Assembly: GCA_020636475.1 (NCBI GenBank)
Contig: JACJXU010000003.1
Location: 186,001-250,000 of the forward strand
DNA from: Chitinophagales bacterium
Lineage (GTDB): Bacteria > Bacteroidota > Bacteroidia > Chitinophagales > UBA2359
Length of the DNA: 64,000 nucleotides
Direction of reading: 5' to 3'
The notes beneath the pieces are model-generated. The model was not told where the DNA came from. It did not search any database and was given only the letters and a program-made list of their open reading frames with translations. The translations under genes were made by a program, and so were the position numbers. Positions 1 through 9,009 of the stretch are shown here, in pieces. The first letter of the stretch is position 1; each line of letters opens with the position of its first letter.

Positions 1-2285
1 GCCAAATTCGCCGTCTCAATCAAATTTTTCACGATGTAAATGCCAAAGTGAGTTTTACCCACTTGCCCATAGAGTTGCACGAAGGTTTTATTGATGCCGA
101 TGAAAAAATGGCAATTTACACCGACCATCAAATTTTCAATCGTTTTCATAAATATAAACTCAAAACTTCCTTTTCGGCAACAAACGCCTTGAGTTTGCGT
201 ATGCTCAAGGACTTGCAGCCCGGCGACTACGTAGTACACATAGACCACGGCGTGGGACAATATGCAGGTTTGCAAAAATTGGAATCGGCGGGAAAACTGC
301 GCGAAGTGGTACGCCTTACATACAAAGACGGCGATATATTATATGTGGGCATTAATTCGCTGCACAAAATTTCTAAATATGTAGGCAAAGACGGCAAGCC
401 GCCGGTGATAAATAAATTGGGTTCTGATGCGTGGGAAAACCTAAAGCGCAAAGCCAAGAAAAAAATAAAAGAAATAGCCTTCGACCTTATTCGCTTGTAT
501 GCCAAAAGGCGCGCTACCAAAGGAATTTCTTTTCCGCCCGACAATTATATTATGGCAGAATTGGAGGCTTCGTTTATTTACGAAGAAACGCCCGACCAGC
601 TCAAAGCCGTAGAGGAGGTGAAACAAGATTTGGAAGCCGATTTTCCGATGGACCGATTGGTTTGCGGCGATGTGGGATTTGGCAAAACGGAAATTGCCAT
701 TCGCGCGGCAGCAAAAGTAGTGTGCGACAGCAAGCAAGTGGCGGTGTTAGTGCCTACAACTATTTTGGCAATGCAACACTACAAAACCTTTAGCGAGCGT
801 ATGCTGGATTTGCCTTTTCGCATCGATTTTATCAATCGGTTTAAAAGCAGTAAGGAGAAAAAAATTACTTTAGAAAAAGTAAAAAACGGCGAAGTGGATA
901 TTCTCATTGGTACGCATGCTTTGCTGAGTAATAAAATTGCTTTTAAAGATTTGGGCTTGCTTATTATTGACGAAGAGCAAAAATTTGGCGTAGCCGCAAA
1001 AGAAAAACTAAAAAACTTTAAGGTAAATATTGATACGCTTACGCTTACGGCTACGCCCATTCCGCGAACGTTGCAATTTTCCTTGATGAGTGCGCGCGAC
1101 TTGTCTATTATCAGCACGCCACCAGCTAACCGACAATCGGTAAATACGCAATTGATGGTGTATGATGCCGAGAAAATTCGCGATGCCATTTACTACGAAA
1201 TAGACCGAGGCGGGCAAGTATTTTTTGTACACAACCGCGTGCGCGATATTGAAGAAATAGCTACGAGTTTGCGCCAACTTTGTCCCGATGTGGAAATTGG
1301 CGTAGCGCACGGGCAAATGACTAATGAAGAACTGGAAGATCACATGATAAAGTTTGAAAACCGTTACTACGATGTGCTGGTTTCCACCAATATTATAGAG
1401 TCGGGTTTGGATATTCCCAACGCCAATACCATTGTTATCAACAACGCGCACTGGTTTGGTCTCAGCGATTTGCACCAAATGCGCGGCAGGGTAGGGCGTT
1501 CTAACCAAAAAGCATTTTGCTACCTTATTACGCCGCCGCTTTATACTTTAGCCGACGATGCGCGCAAGCGTTTGCGCACTATAGAGCAATACGCGGATTT
1601 GGGCAGCGGTTTTCAGATAGCCATGCGCGATTTGGATATTCGGGGTGCCGGAAATTTGCTGGGCGCGGAACAAAGCGGCTTCATCGCCGATATTGGCTAC
1701 GAAACGTATATGAAAATTTTAGACGAATCTATCCGCGAATTGAAGGAAAATGAGTTTGAAGAAGTATTTAAAGACCATCGGCGCAGCGACACACCTTTTG
1801 TGCGCGATTGTTTTATAGATGCCGATGCCGAAATGCTTATTCCGGACGATTATGTAAAAAATACCGCCGAGCGATTGAGTTTATATACGCGATTAGATAA
1901 TCTTAAATCGGAAAGCGACATTCAAAAATTTGCCGATGAGTTGCGCGACCGTTTCGGACCTTTGCCCAGAAGTATCCACGAATTGTTCTATGCTGTACGT
2001 TTGCGCATTTTGGCTACAGCTTTGGGTTTTGAGCAAGTTATTCTGAAAAGCAATAAATTGCGGTGTTATTTTGTAAATATAAATTTAAGTTCGTATTACA
2101 AATCGGATATTTTTGGCGGTATTATGGCGTTTGTACAAACCAATAAAAAAGGAAATTTAAAGCAGACGAGTACACAACTTTTGTGGGCAGTAGATGACAT
2201 ATATAGTTTGAAACAAGCCTGTAAATTGTTGGAAGAACTCAATAATTTTGTGTTCAAAGAAAAAGTTGCTCCCAATGAAGTGTAA
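1..2285 (+). CDS. mfd: Transcription-repair coupling factor Mfd, C-terminal part (5' end outside window)
   Basis: Mfd is an ATP-dependent DNA translocase that removes RNA polymerase stalled at lesions and recruits the nucleotide excision repair machinery. The frame is open from base 3, so the GTG at 48 is not the real start; about 760 of the usual ~1100 residues are visible. Counting from base 48, the CarD-like RNA-polymerase-interacting domain lies near residues 55-120 (LQPGDYVVHIDHGVGQYAG). The superfamily 2 helicase core follows, with Walker A GDVGFGKTE near 206, the DEEQ box near 306, TATPIPRTL, and motif VI QMRGRVGRSNQ. The end is the TRCF domain that masks the UvrA-binding surface. The missing N-terminal part should carry the UvrB-like domains. 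Identification is secure. Confidence 0.96.
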   Translation, partial: QIRRLNQIFHDVNAKVSFTHLPIELHEGFIDADEKMAIYTDHQIFNRFHKYKLKTSFSATNALSLRMLKDLQPGDYVVHIDHGVGQYAGLQKLESAGKLREVVRLTYKDGDILYVGINSLHKISKYVGKDGKPPVINKLGSDAWENLKRKAKKKIKEIAFDLIRLYAKRRATKGISFPPDNYIMAELEASFIYEETPDQLKAVEEVKQDLEADFPMDRLVCGDVGFGKTEIAIRAAAKVVCDSKQVAVLVPTTILAMQHYKTFSERMLDLPFRIDFINRFKSSKEKKITLEKVKNGEVDILIGTHALLSNKIAFKDLGLLIIDEEQKFGVAAKEKLKNFKVNIDTLTLTATPIPRTLQFSLMSARDLSIISTPPANRQSVNTQLMVYDAEKIRDAIYYEIDRGGQVFFVHNRVRDIEEIATSLRQLCPDVEIGVAHGQMTNEELEDHMIKFENRYYDVLVSTNIIESGLDIPNANTIVINNAHWFGLSDLHQMRGRVGRSNQKAFCYLITPPLYTLADDARKRLRTIEQYADLGSGFQIAMRDLDIRGAGNLLGAEQSGFIADIGYETYMKILDESIRELKENEFEEVFKDHRRSDTPFVRDCFIDADAEMLIPDDYVKNTAERLSLYTRLDNLKSESDIQKFADELRDRFGPLPRSIHELFYAVRLRILATALGFEQVILKSNKLRCYFVNINLSSYYKSDIFGGIMAFVQTNKKGNLKQTSTQLLWAVDDIYSLKQACKLLEELNNFVFKEKVAPNEV

Positions 2286-2348
2286 ATTTATGTGTAGCTT
2301 TGTTGAAGGTGTTATCAGTTTAAAATATTCATTGATTCCACAAGATGT

Positions 2349-2930
2349 ATGTTAGATTTTTTTAGAAATACAACAAAACTCAAAGGCTTAGAAAGTGTTG
2401 CCTTAAAACCCATTGCTACGGCGCATGTAGGCGAAATATATTCGCTCATTCAAGAGTCGTTGCCCAATCTTCAACTGTGGCTACCTTGGGCATCGGAAAC
2501 ACTGCTGATGAGCGATACCGAAGCGTTTATTAAAGACGTTAAAGGCAGAAATTTTTACCTTGCCCGCCAAGTATATGAAATATGGTTTGAAGGAAAAATA
2601 GCCGGACTCATAGATTTGCACAATGGCAATAGAGAAACACAAACGGTAGAAATAGGCTATTGGTTGGGAACGGCGTATCAAGGAAAAGGAATAATGCTGA
2701 ATGCTTGTAAAATACTGTTGCGCAAGGTGTTTGCGCATACCAAAATTAGCTGTGTGTATGTTCGCTGTGCCGAGAACAACCTGCGCAGCAGAAGTATTCC
2801 CGAAAAGCTGCGATTTACGGATTTGGGCTATGACAACACCGAAGAAATAATCAATACCCAAAAACATAAAATGCTAAAGTATAGCCTCACTAAAAAACAG
2901 TGGGAAAGAGATTTAATTTTTTATGCATAA
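2349..2930 (+). CDS. GNAT family N-acetyltransferase, RimJ/RimL-like
   Basis: This 193-residue protein is a predicted acetyl-CoA-dependent N-acetyltransferase of the RimJ/RimL type, a group that acetylates protein N-termini or small amines; the substrate here is unknown. The acetyl-CoA-binding motif A is visible near residues 98-115 (GYWLGTAYQGKGIM, the Q-x-x-G-x-G/A loop). The usual late N-x-x-S-x-x-x-x-EKL-x-F segment appears as NNLRSRSIPEKLRF. It lies 63 bp downstream of mfd on the same strand and 9 bp ahead of the flavin reductase-like gene. No Shine-Dalgarno sequence is seen. Family assignment is good, exact role open. Confidence 0.85.
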   Translation: MLDFFRNTTKLKGLESVALKPIATAHVGEIYSLIQESLPNLQLWLPWASETLLMSDTEAFIKDVKGRNFYLARQVYEIWFEGKIAGLIDLHNGNRETQTVEIGYWLGTAYQGKGIMLNACKILLRKVFAHTKISCVYVRCAENNLRSRSIPEKLRFTDLGYDNTEEIINTQKHKMLKYSLTKKQWERDLIFYA

Positions 2931-2939
2931 ATTTTTATC

Positions 2940-3863
2940 ATGAAGAAAATAGCAGAAACCAACACATACATAACGGTAGATCCGAAAAACACCCCTACTG
3001 CCGATGTTCACCAATATCTGTTAGGTGCAGTTGCGCCGCGACCCATTTGTTTTGCCAGTACGGTTGACAAGGCGGGAAATGCCAATATTGCGCCCTATAG
3101 TTTTTTTAATTGTTTTAGTTCCAATCCGCCTATTTGTGTTTTTTCTTCCAATAGAAAAGTTGCCGACAATACCACCAAAGATACATTGCAAAATGTGATA
3201 GACACCCGAGAAGTCGTTATCAATGCCGTGAGCTACAACATTGTATATGCCATGAGTTTGGCGAGTGTAGAATACCCTTATGGTGTAAGCGAGTTTGAAA
3301 AAGTAGGCTTAACACCACTGTCCTCCGATTTGGTAAGACCCTTTCGCATAAAAGAATCGCCGGTGCAAATGGAATGTAAGGTTATACAAATCCTTCCTTT
3401 GGGCGACAAAGGCGGTGCCGGAAATTTAATTATTTGCGAAGTAGTACGCATGCACATAAACACGGAAATTTTAGATGAGGATAAAAAAATAGACCCCGAC
3501 AAAATAGATTTGATGGGAAGAATGGGACGTTCTTTTTATTGTCGCGCTTCGGAAGAAGCTGTCTTTCCCATTTATCAAAACGTAAATATACTGGGCATAG
3601 GTGTCGATAGTTTGCCACAAGAAATTCGGCACAGTAAAATACTTACAGGCAACGACATAGCGCGTATAGCCACTTTGCCCGCTTTTCCCGATGCACAAGC
3701 GATGGAGAAAGCCTCTCAAGACCTCGGGCTTGGACTACCCGTAACAAAAACCGAATTAACCGAAAATTTTATATTAGCGGTTCATTTACAAGCCCAAAAA
3801 CTAATCGCGGAAGATAAAGTAAAAGAAGCATTTGCACTGCTTATGTGTACTTGTCTTGCTTAA
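2940..3863 (+). CDS. Flavin reductase-like (FMN-binding split barrel) protein
   Basis: A 307-residue protein with an N-terminal FMN-binding split barrel of the flavin reductase-like / DIM6-NTAB family. The family signature is visible near residues 25-75: LLGAVAPRPICFASTVD, then NIAPYSFFNCFSSNPP, followed by conserved strands and an EVVRMHI segment. The C-terminal ~100 residues (FPDAQAMEKASQDLGLGLP onward) are an extension common in Bacteroidota and proteobacterial homologues. Family members reduce or bind FMN, but many have no proven reaction. It starts 9 bp after the GNAT gene and is followed after 30 bp by an FMN-dependent oxidoreductase gene, so both neighbours may use FMN; that link is inference. 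Confidence 0.87.
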   Translation: MKKIAETNTYITVDPKNTPTADVHQYLLGAVAPRPICFASTVDKAGNANIAPYSFFNCFSSNPPICVFSSNRKVADNTTKDTLQNVIDTREVVINAVSYNIVYAMSLASVEYPYGVSEFEKVGLTPLSSDLVRPFRIKESPVQMECKVIQILPLGDKGGAGNLIICEVVRMHINTEILDEDKKIDPDKIDLMGRMGRSFYCRASEEAVFPIYQNVNILGIGVDSLPQEIRHSKILTGNDIARIATLPAFPDAQAMEKASQDLGLGLPVTKTELTENFILAVHLQAQKLIAEDKVKEAFALLMCTCLA

Positions 3864-3893
3864 AATTTTAAAAATCTATACTACTTTATAGGT

Positions 3894-5480
3894 ATGAGAA
3901 ATGAATTTATGGTATTTGCTGTAGTAAGTTTACTCACAGTAGGTTTATTGGCTTTTCTATTTTCAACACAATGGTTATGGCTATTGCTTGTGTTGTTGCC
4001 AATCATATTGTTAGGATTTTATGATATGGTACAAAAGAAGCATGCTATTATGCGCAATTTTCCTATTCTGGGACGCGGACGATATATTATGGAATGGCTG
4101 CGTCCCAAAATGTACCAATATTTTATAGAACCTGATACGGATGGTCGTCCTTTTAATCGTATCAATCGTTCAATGGTGTACCAGCGCGCCAAAAAAGTAT
4201 TGGACACGGCTCCGTTTGGCACACAGTTAGACGCTTATGCCGAAGGCTACGAATGGATGGAACACTCCATTACACCCTTGCACATGCACGGACTCAATCA
4301 CGACATACGCATTACCGTAGGTGGTCCCGACTGTACGCAACCTTACAACGCCAGCATTCTCAATGTTTCGGCAATGAGCTATGGTTCACTCAGCAAAGCA
4401 GCTGTTTTAGCCCTCAATGGTGGCGCAAAAATTGGTGGATTTGCCCAGAATACAGGCGAAGGTGGTATTAGTCCTTATCATTTGGAAAATGGCGGAGATA
4501 TTATTTTTCAGGTGGGTACAGGCTATTTTGGTTGTCGTACCGAAGATGGAAATTTTGACATAGAAATTTTTGCCAAAAAAATGCAAGACGAGCGCGTGAA
4601 AATGGCAGAACTGAAACTCTCGCAAGGTGCGAAGCCCGGTCACGGTGGAATATTGCCTGCCAAGAAAAATACCGCCGAAATTGCCGCTATCCGTCATGTA
4701 AAAGAAGGGACGGAAGTTATTTCTCCGCCTTATCACAAAGCATTTAATACGCCTATCGGCTTGCTGGAAATGATTGCCAAAATGCGCATAGCCGCCGGCG
4801 GGAAACCTGTAGGTTTTAAACTTTGTATTGGGTCGAAAAGACAGTTTTTTGCCATTTGCAAAGCCATGGTAGAAACCAAACTATTGCCCGACTTTATTAC
4901 CATAGACGGTGGCGAAGGCGGAACAGGTGCCGCGCCGCCGGAGTTTTCCAATTCCGTAGGTATGCCTTATCGCGATGCTTTGGCATTTGCTTACAATGCC
5001 TTGGTGGGTTTTGGGCTTAAAGAACATATAAAATTGTTTGCTTCGGGAAAAATAACCAATGGTTTTGATATGTACCGCGCTTTTGCTTTGGGTGCCGATG
5101 CCTGTTACAGTGCGCGCGCTATGATGATGGCGGTGGGTTGTATTCAAGCATTAGAGTGCAATCTCAATACGTGTCCTACGGGCGTGGCTACTCAAGACCC
5201 GGAATTAATACGTGGGTTAGTAGTTGCCGATAAAAAAGTGCGTGTCGCTAATTTTCACGAAGAAACTATGAAAAGTTTTGCCGAAATGTTGGCAGCTGCC
5301 GGACAAAAAAGTACCCAAGAAATTACGCGTCATCATGTACACCGCCGCATCACTATGAGCGAAGTTCGCTCGTATGCACATTTGTATCCTTACGTACCCG
5401 AAAATGCTTTTTTGGATGAAAATACGGTTCCCGGCGTATATTTACACAATTGGAAAAACAGTTCTGCGGATAGTTTTTAA
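3894..5480 (+). CDS. FMN-binding glutamate synthase family protein, membrane-anchored
   Basis: This 528-residue protein carries the FMN-binding synthase domain of the glutamate synthase large subunit without the amidotransferase and GXGXG domains. Residues about 5-50 form two hydrophobic helices, predicting attachment to the inner membrane. Synthase signatures follow: NVSAMSYGSLS, QNTGEGG, GAKPGHGG, TIDGGEGGTGAAPPEF and the Cys pattern CIQALECNLNTCPTG, which matches the C-x5-C-x4-C ligands of the GltB 3Fe-4S cluster. It cannot hydrolyse glutamine itself. Such short GltS-like proteins are common, but their electron donor and substrate are not established. The flavin reductase-like gene is immediately upstream. 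Family certain; reaction unknown. Confidence 0.9.
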   Translation: MRNEFMVFAVVSLLTVGLLAFLFSTQWLWLLLVLLPIILLGFYDMVQKKHAIMRNFPILGRGRYIMEWLRPKMYQYFIEPDTDGRPFNRINRSMVYQRAKKVLDTAPFGTQLDAYAEGYEWMEHSITPLHMHGLNHDIRITVGGPDCTQPYNASILNVSAMSYGSLSKAAVLALNGGAKIGGFAQNTGEGGISPYHLENGGDIIFQVGTGYFGCRTEDGNFDIEIFAKKMQDERVKMAELKLSQGAKPGHGGILPAKKNTAEIAAIRHVKEGTEVISPPYHKAFNTPIGLLEMIAKMRIAAGGKPVGFKLCIGSKRQFFAICKAMVETKLLPDFITIDGGEGGTGAAPPEFSNSVGMPYRDALAFAYNALVGFGLKEHIKLFASGKITNGFDMYRAFALGADACYSARAMMMAVGCIQALECNLNTCPTGVATQDPELIRGLVVADKKVRVANFHEETMKSFAEMLAAAGQKSTQEITRHHVHRRITMSEVRSYAHLYPYVPENAFLDENTVPGVYLHNWKNSSADSF

Positions 5481-5506
5481 AATATTTTTGGCGAAATATC
5501 CTTTCT

Positions 5507-6463
5507 ATGAAAAGAAAATTTGTAATAATCATGCTCTTGTGGATAGGATTTGTAAATGCCAAAGCGCAAACCGATTCGCTTGGGATACCTTTTTTTCAAG
5601 TACCCGAAAAACCAATTCCTGCGAGAATTTGGGGTGTGTCGGGTGGAATAGTGGTCGGTTATTCGGCAATGTTGGTGGGTTTGAACGAACTTTGGTATAA
5701 GAACTACCCGCGCAGCAATTTTCACTGGTACAACGATTTTGGCGAATGGGAACACATTGACAAAATAGGTCATTTGTGGACTTCGTATTCCGAAGGTTTG
5801 TACATGATGGAAGTGTATAGATGGACGGGCTTAGCGGATAAAAAAGCGATTTGGATTGGCGGCACGATGGGTTCTTTGTTTCAGACGACCATCGAAATTT
5901 TGGACGGCTTTTCGGCAAAATGGGGCGCATCGCCTTCCGATTTACTTGCCAATAGTTTGGGTTCGGCATTGGTTGTGTCGCAGGCATTGGCGTGGAACGA
6001 GCAGAAGTTTCAATTTAAGTTTTCTTCGCATCAGGTAAATTACAATGCCTTTGATGCCAGCGTGCAGCAACGGGTGAATGATTTGTACGGAACATCGTTT
6101 ATGCAGTTGCTCCTCAAAGATTACAACGGGCAAACGTACTGGTTGTCGTTCAATCCTTTTTATGTGGCGAACAAACATACAAGGGTTCCGCATTTTTTGC
6201 AGTTGTCGCTGGGTTATGGTGCGGAAAATATGCTGGGAGGCTACGAAAATATTTGGGAAGCCGATGGTGTGAGTTTCAACCGCAACGATATTCCGCGCTT
6301 ACATCAGTATTATTTGTCGTTGGATGTGGATTTGCGCAAAATAAAAACACGTTCGCGGGCATTAAAAATTATTTTGGGCGCGTTTAATATTATCAAAATT
6401 CCCGCCCCAACCCTCGAAATTAACAGTGCGGGCAAGGTGAAGGGGCATTGGTTGTATTTTTAG
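5507..6463 (+). CDS. DUF2279 family envelope protein
   Basis: A 318-residue protein with an N-terminal signal peptide (MKRKFVIIMLLWIGFVNAKAQ, cleavage near residue 21), so it is exported. The segment from about residue 45 to 165 matches the DUF2279 / YfiM-like pattern: WYNDFGEWEHIDKIGHLWT, then YSEGLYMMEVYRWTGL, and a glycine-rich helix preceding EILDGFSAKWGASPSDLLAN. Members are predicted periplasmic or outer-membrane-associated proteins of unknown function. The C-terminal third contains alternating hydrophobic segments that could be beta strands. It follows the GltS-like gene by 26 bp on the same strand and could be the last gene of the run that starts at mfd or the GNAT gene. No terminator is obvious after it. 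Confidence 0.8.
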   Translation: MKRKFVIIMLLWIGFVNAKAQTDSLGIPFFQVPEKPIPARIWGVSGGIVVGYSAMLVGLNELWYKNYPRSNFHWYNDFGEWEHIDKIGHLWTSYSEGLYMMEVYRWTGLADKKAIWIGGTMGSLFQTTIEILDGFSAKWGASPSDLLANSLGSALVVSQALAWNEQKFQFKFSSHQVNYNAFDASVQQRVNDLYGTSFMQLLLKDYNGQTYWLSFNPFYVANKHTRVPHFLQLSLGYGAENMLGGYENIWEADGVSFNRNDIPRLHQYYLSLDVDLRKIKTRSRALKIILGAFNIIKIPAPTLEINSAGKVKGHWLYF

Positions 6464-6552
6464 AAGCTAATTACCTATTAGCCAAGACCAAATTTTATTT
6501 AAAGGATTGGAACTATTTTTCCATTTTCTTTTAGACATTGTAGTATCATTTT

Positions 6553-7161
6553 TTAGCCCTCAATTTCAATTATTTCATCAGTGCTGGGTTTTCTGCTTGT
6601 ATCGCTCCTATTGTCAATATAACCATAATGTCCTAAATCGTCTGCTTCTCCTGTTAGAACTATTTTTCCTTCGTCAAGCCATTTTAAGATTAGTTCAGCC
6701 TCTTGTTTAACATTTTCAAAAATTTGGTCAACTCTATTCTTTTTTTGTTCGGGAGCTAAATTTTCCCAGTCGCTATATTCCCAAAAATCTTCTGAAAACA
6801 TTAGTCCATATCCAAACCCAAGTTGGTCAAAAAAGCAATAACCCATACAATATAAATTATATGTTTCAATCAAAGATTTAGCGAAATCGTCTGTTCGGTT
6901 AATTATATCTGTTAAAACTTTTCTCAATTTTCTTTCCTCAAATTTACCCAAGTCTAAAAATGGGTTGATTATTTTTCCCATTTCATATTTTACGTTTCGG
7001 TCTTTGAAATTGAGCGAAACCAATTTGATGTAGGTATCATAATCCAAAAACTGTTCAAGCTCATTTTTGGAATAAAGCCATTCTTCAAAATCAGCAATGG
7101 AAATTTCATTACTATACGGCTCGAAGAATGGAATTTGCATATCAAGAGCTAATTTTTGCAT
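6553..7161 (-). CDS. Uncharacterised 202-aa cytoplasmic protein
   Basis: I do not recognise a named family. The predicted 202-residue protein starts at a good ATG (MQKLALDMQIPFFEPYS), has no signal peptide or membrane segment, and is rich in Asp, Glu and aromatic residues (FDQLGFGYGLMFSEDFWEY, WLDEGKIVLTGEADDLGHYG). Acidic, orphan proteins of this kind flanked by repetitive spacer DNA are frequent in accessory regions and are often immunity proteins or cassette genes, but nothing here proves that. It is convergent with the DUF2279 gene (89 bp apart) and is preceded by an inverted-repeat-rich spacer. Protein-coding status is likely because of its length and normal composition. Confidence 0.65.
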   Translation of the reverse strand: MQKLALDMQIPFFEPYSNEISIADFEEWLYSKNELEQFLDYDTYIKLVSLNFKDRNVKYEMGKIINPFLDLGKFEERKLRKVLTDIINRTDDFAKSLIETYNLYCMGYCFFDQLGFGYGLMFSEDFWEYSDWENLAPEQKKNRVDQIFENVKQEAELILKWLDEGKIVLTGEADDLGHYGYIDNRSDTSRKPSTDEIIEIEG

Positions 7162-7214
7162 TAGCTACAATAGTTATTTGGCAAAACCGTGTTTTAAGTG
7201 CTTAGGCAAAAAAA

Positions 7215-7327
7215 CAGCATAAATTATAATACCGTTTAGCAAATGCAAACGAGCGTTGAGCGAAGTCGAAACGCGACTAATGCGACCAAAAGCACATTTC
7301 GGCTTCGCTTAATGTGCGAGTTATAAT
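7215..7327. repeat. Inverted-repeat-rich spacer carrying a dispersed short repeat
   Basis: This gene-free spacer contains nested inverted repeats. ATTATAA at 7223-7229 faces TTATAAT at 7321-7327. Inside lies a 24-base unit at 7251-7274, starting GAGCGTTGAGCGAAGTCG, whose GCGTT and AACGC ends can pair. A second hairpin has arms GCACAT (7292-7297) and ATGTGC (7312-7317). The 13-mer CAGCATAAATTAT at 7215-7227 together with the 24-base unit recurs at 14891-14933 in the same order, so this is a dispersed repeat. Function unknown; it could be a recombination site or a REP-like element. The rest of the spacer 7162-7459 shows nothing else. Confidence 0.55.
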
Positions 7328-7459
7328 GCTTGAAAGATAATTAATTGTCTCAAAATTTGCGATAATATTCAAAAAATTGACCATATTTTTACAATGTATG
7401 TCTTTTCGTTGCTTCGTTTTAGATTTAGTGAAATCGTTTTTGTATTAATGGCAAATCAA

Positions 7460-7804
7460 CTATTGTATAATTTCCACTTCTTGGGGAACTCTGAAAAACA
7501 ACACGCAGCCGGTTTCGGTTTTTACGGCATGTTTAAATGTTGGCGGAGTGTAGAGATAATCGCCTTGGGTCAATTTTGTGTCGTTAAAAAACACTTCGCC
7601 TTCTAAAACGAAGGCTTCTTCGCCGGCAGGATGATTGTGGTATGGATAAGACGCTCCCGCTTCGAACTTCAATAAAAAGGCAGGAGCTCTTTTGGCTTCT
7701 TCGTCATATCGCAGGACTTTAATAAAAATTCCTTTGGTATCAACGCCGCCTTCCAATAAGGGTTTCCATTCTATAGATTCGCTGTGAGTGATGTAATTTT
7801 TCAT
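7460..7804 (-). CDS. Cupin domain protein (ChrR-like)
   Basis: A small 114-residue single-domain cupin. The metal-binding motif 1 is seen as SYPYHNHPAGEEAFVLEGE (two His and Glu ligands of the G-x5-H-x-H-x3,4-E pattern, near residues 52-70). Motif 2 is weaker (PPTFKHAVKTETGCVLFF, a conserved His near residue 92). This layout matches anti-sigma-factor ChrR-type cupins and small stress-related cupins; no zinc-binding anti-sigma domain is present. The protein should be cytosolic. It stands alone on the minus strand between an inverted-repeat spacer and a truncated ATP-grasp-like gene, so context does not add a function. Confidence 0.85.
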   Translation of the reverse strand: MKNYITHSESIEWKPLLEGGVDTKGIFIKVLRYDEEAKRAPAFLLKFEAGASYPYHNHPAGEEAFVLEGEVFFNDTKLTQGDYLYTPPTFKHAVKTETGCVLFFRVPQEVEIIQ

Positions 7805-7973
7805 GTTTGTGTCTAAATATTTTGTCTCTAATTTGTTGGAGAATTGTTTAGTTGTTTTATATGCTATCTAAAAATTTTTTATTCAATATTTCTATTGAAA
7901 GTTGCCGGTATAAAATCGCTGATAATTCTTTTGTAACGTATTTTTTTCTTCTTTATATGAAAATTTATGCAGT

Positions 7974-8528
7974 TCATATCCTGTAATAGGAACTTGTGAT
8001 TACCTTCTTTCCAATTATCCAAATTCTTGCTTCTTTTATCAAATAATAGGGCATCGAAACTTGAATTTTGGTTTGTGCATTTACCCTTTGTTCGTTGGGA
8101 TCATTTAGTTTTTCGTACACAAAATCATTCCATTCCGATTTGTTAAATATTTTTCCTGTAAAGACTTTTGCATCTTTACTCGGTTTGATAAAAAGCGTGG
8201 AATTCTGCGACCAATCTATCTTGTCGGTTAAGTTGCAAATATAACTTCCGTAATTGATAATATTTTTTCCATATCCTTTGGCGTACTGTTCAAATTCGTG
8301 ATTTTTGCCGTAAAAAGAACCCGGAATCCAATCGTTTTGGGCAGCAACTTTAGCCAATTTTACCGAACCATACACAAAAATATCTTTTCTTTGGGTTTGC
8401 ACATCAAATTCATTACGATTCGGGTTAAACGCAACTTGTTCATATGCAAGATTTAGTTCGTCCAACACTTTGAAAATTTCATCATAACGCGGGTTTTGGA
8501 ATACGTTGTTTTGGATGATGTAGTACAT
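7974..8528 (-). pseudogene. ATP-grasp (R2K-like) domain protein, C-terminally truncated
   Basis: The 184-residue frame resembles the N-terminal part of ATP-grasp proteins of the DUF4343/R2K type: a start MYYIIQNNVFQNPRYDEI, the segment DIFVYGSVKLAKVA, then TLFIKPSKDAKVFTGKIF and ARIWIIGKKVITSSYYRI. Homologues as I know them continue for about 50-60 residues with the second half of the ATP-binding fold, including the acidic metal ligands, which is absent here. After the TGA, one other frame stays open for about 28 codons and reads YELHKFSYKEEKNTLQ, so a frameshift or deletion near 7974 is plausible. It lies in a decayed zone next to another gene remnant. Whether any product is functional is doubtful. 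Confidence 0.6.
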
Positions 8529-8570
8529 TTTTATTTAAAAATTATAAAATATATTATTTAATATTACCTC

Positions 8571-8722
8571 CTATTTCTTTTTACAAAAAATACTTGTTTC
8601 AAATTTTTCAACCAAACTAATCCAATCTTTTGGTATTTTGTTTTCATCTGTTGACATTATGGTAATTCCTCCAACGATTGCACAAATCGTATCTCTATCT
8701 CCCAAAATTGAAACAGCTTTCA
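8571..8722 (-). pseudogene. C-terminal remnant of an ADP-ribosylglycohydrolase
   Basis: Read on the minus strand, this stretch encodes KAVSILGDRDTICAIVGGI, followed by about 30 residues ending at a stop at 8571. The pattern corresponds to the conserved GGDSDTIAAIxGGI metal-binding motif near the end of ADP-ribosylglycohydrolases (DraG/ARH family), with the first GGDS changed to LGDR. The frame upstream runs straight into a copy of the dispersed element (8723-9009), and no N-terminal half is found beyond it. The N-terminal ~200 residues are therefore missing and the gene is dead. The apparent 78-residue ORF here is an artificial join of element sequence and remnant. Confidence 0.7.
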
Positions 8723-9009
8723 AATTATCTGCTCTGCAACTTTGGGCTTCTTCATTTTCTTTGCTTGTCCAAAGAAAACGAAGCAAAAGAAAGGACACTT
8801 TTTTCAAGGTATTTTTGCCCTATTCGGGCAAAACCGCAGTTTTAGGGCTAAATTTTTTCCAAGGCTTCAAAAATTTCTAACGCCCCAAAACTGCTATACG
8901 GCGAAAAAAGATTTTTTAGTCCTTTTGCTTTTACTAAAATTGCTCAATAATTCTGTAAATGATAATGTGCTTCCCTTTTCTAATACGTAATGAGTATTTA
9001 ATTTTGGTA
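8723..9009 (+). mobile_element. MITE-like element copy A (left end truncated)
   Basis: This is one of six copies of a dispersed, non-coding element. It keeps the conserved core: hairpin arms TTTTCTTTG/CAAAGAAAA, then TTTTGCCC/GGGCAAAA, then the stem around AAATTTTTTCC. It also keeps the right terminal repeat ending in TTTTGGTA at 9002-9009, followed by TTA. The left terminal repeat and about 60 bp are absent: similarity begins at TATCTGC near 8723, directly against the ADP-ribosylglycohydrolase remnant. It belongs to the longer subtype (with copies B and C), which has ~60 extra bases between core and right end. Confidence 0.75.

Noticed and set aside
2349..2930. Ribosomal-protein N-acetyltransferase RimL or RimJ as an exact assignment
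   Set aside because: Only the general GNAT motif is visible; a specific target cannot be read from the sequence.
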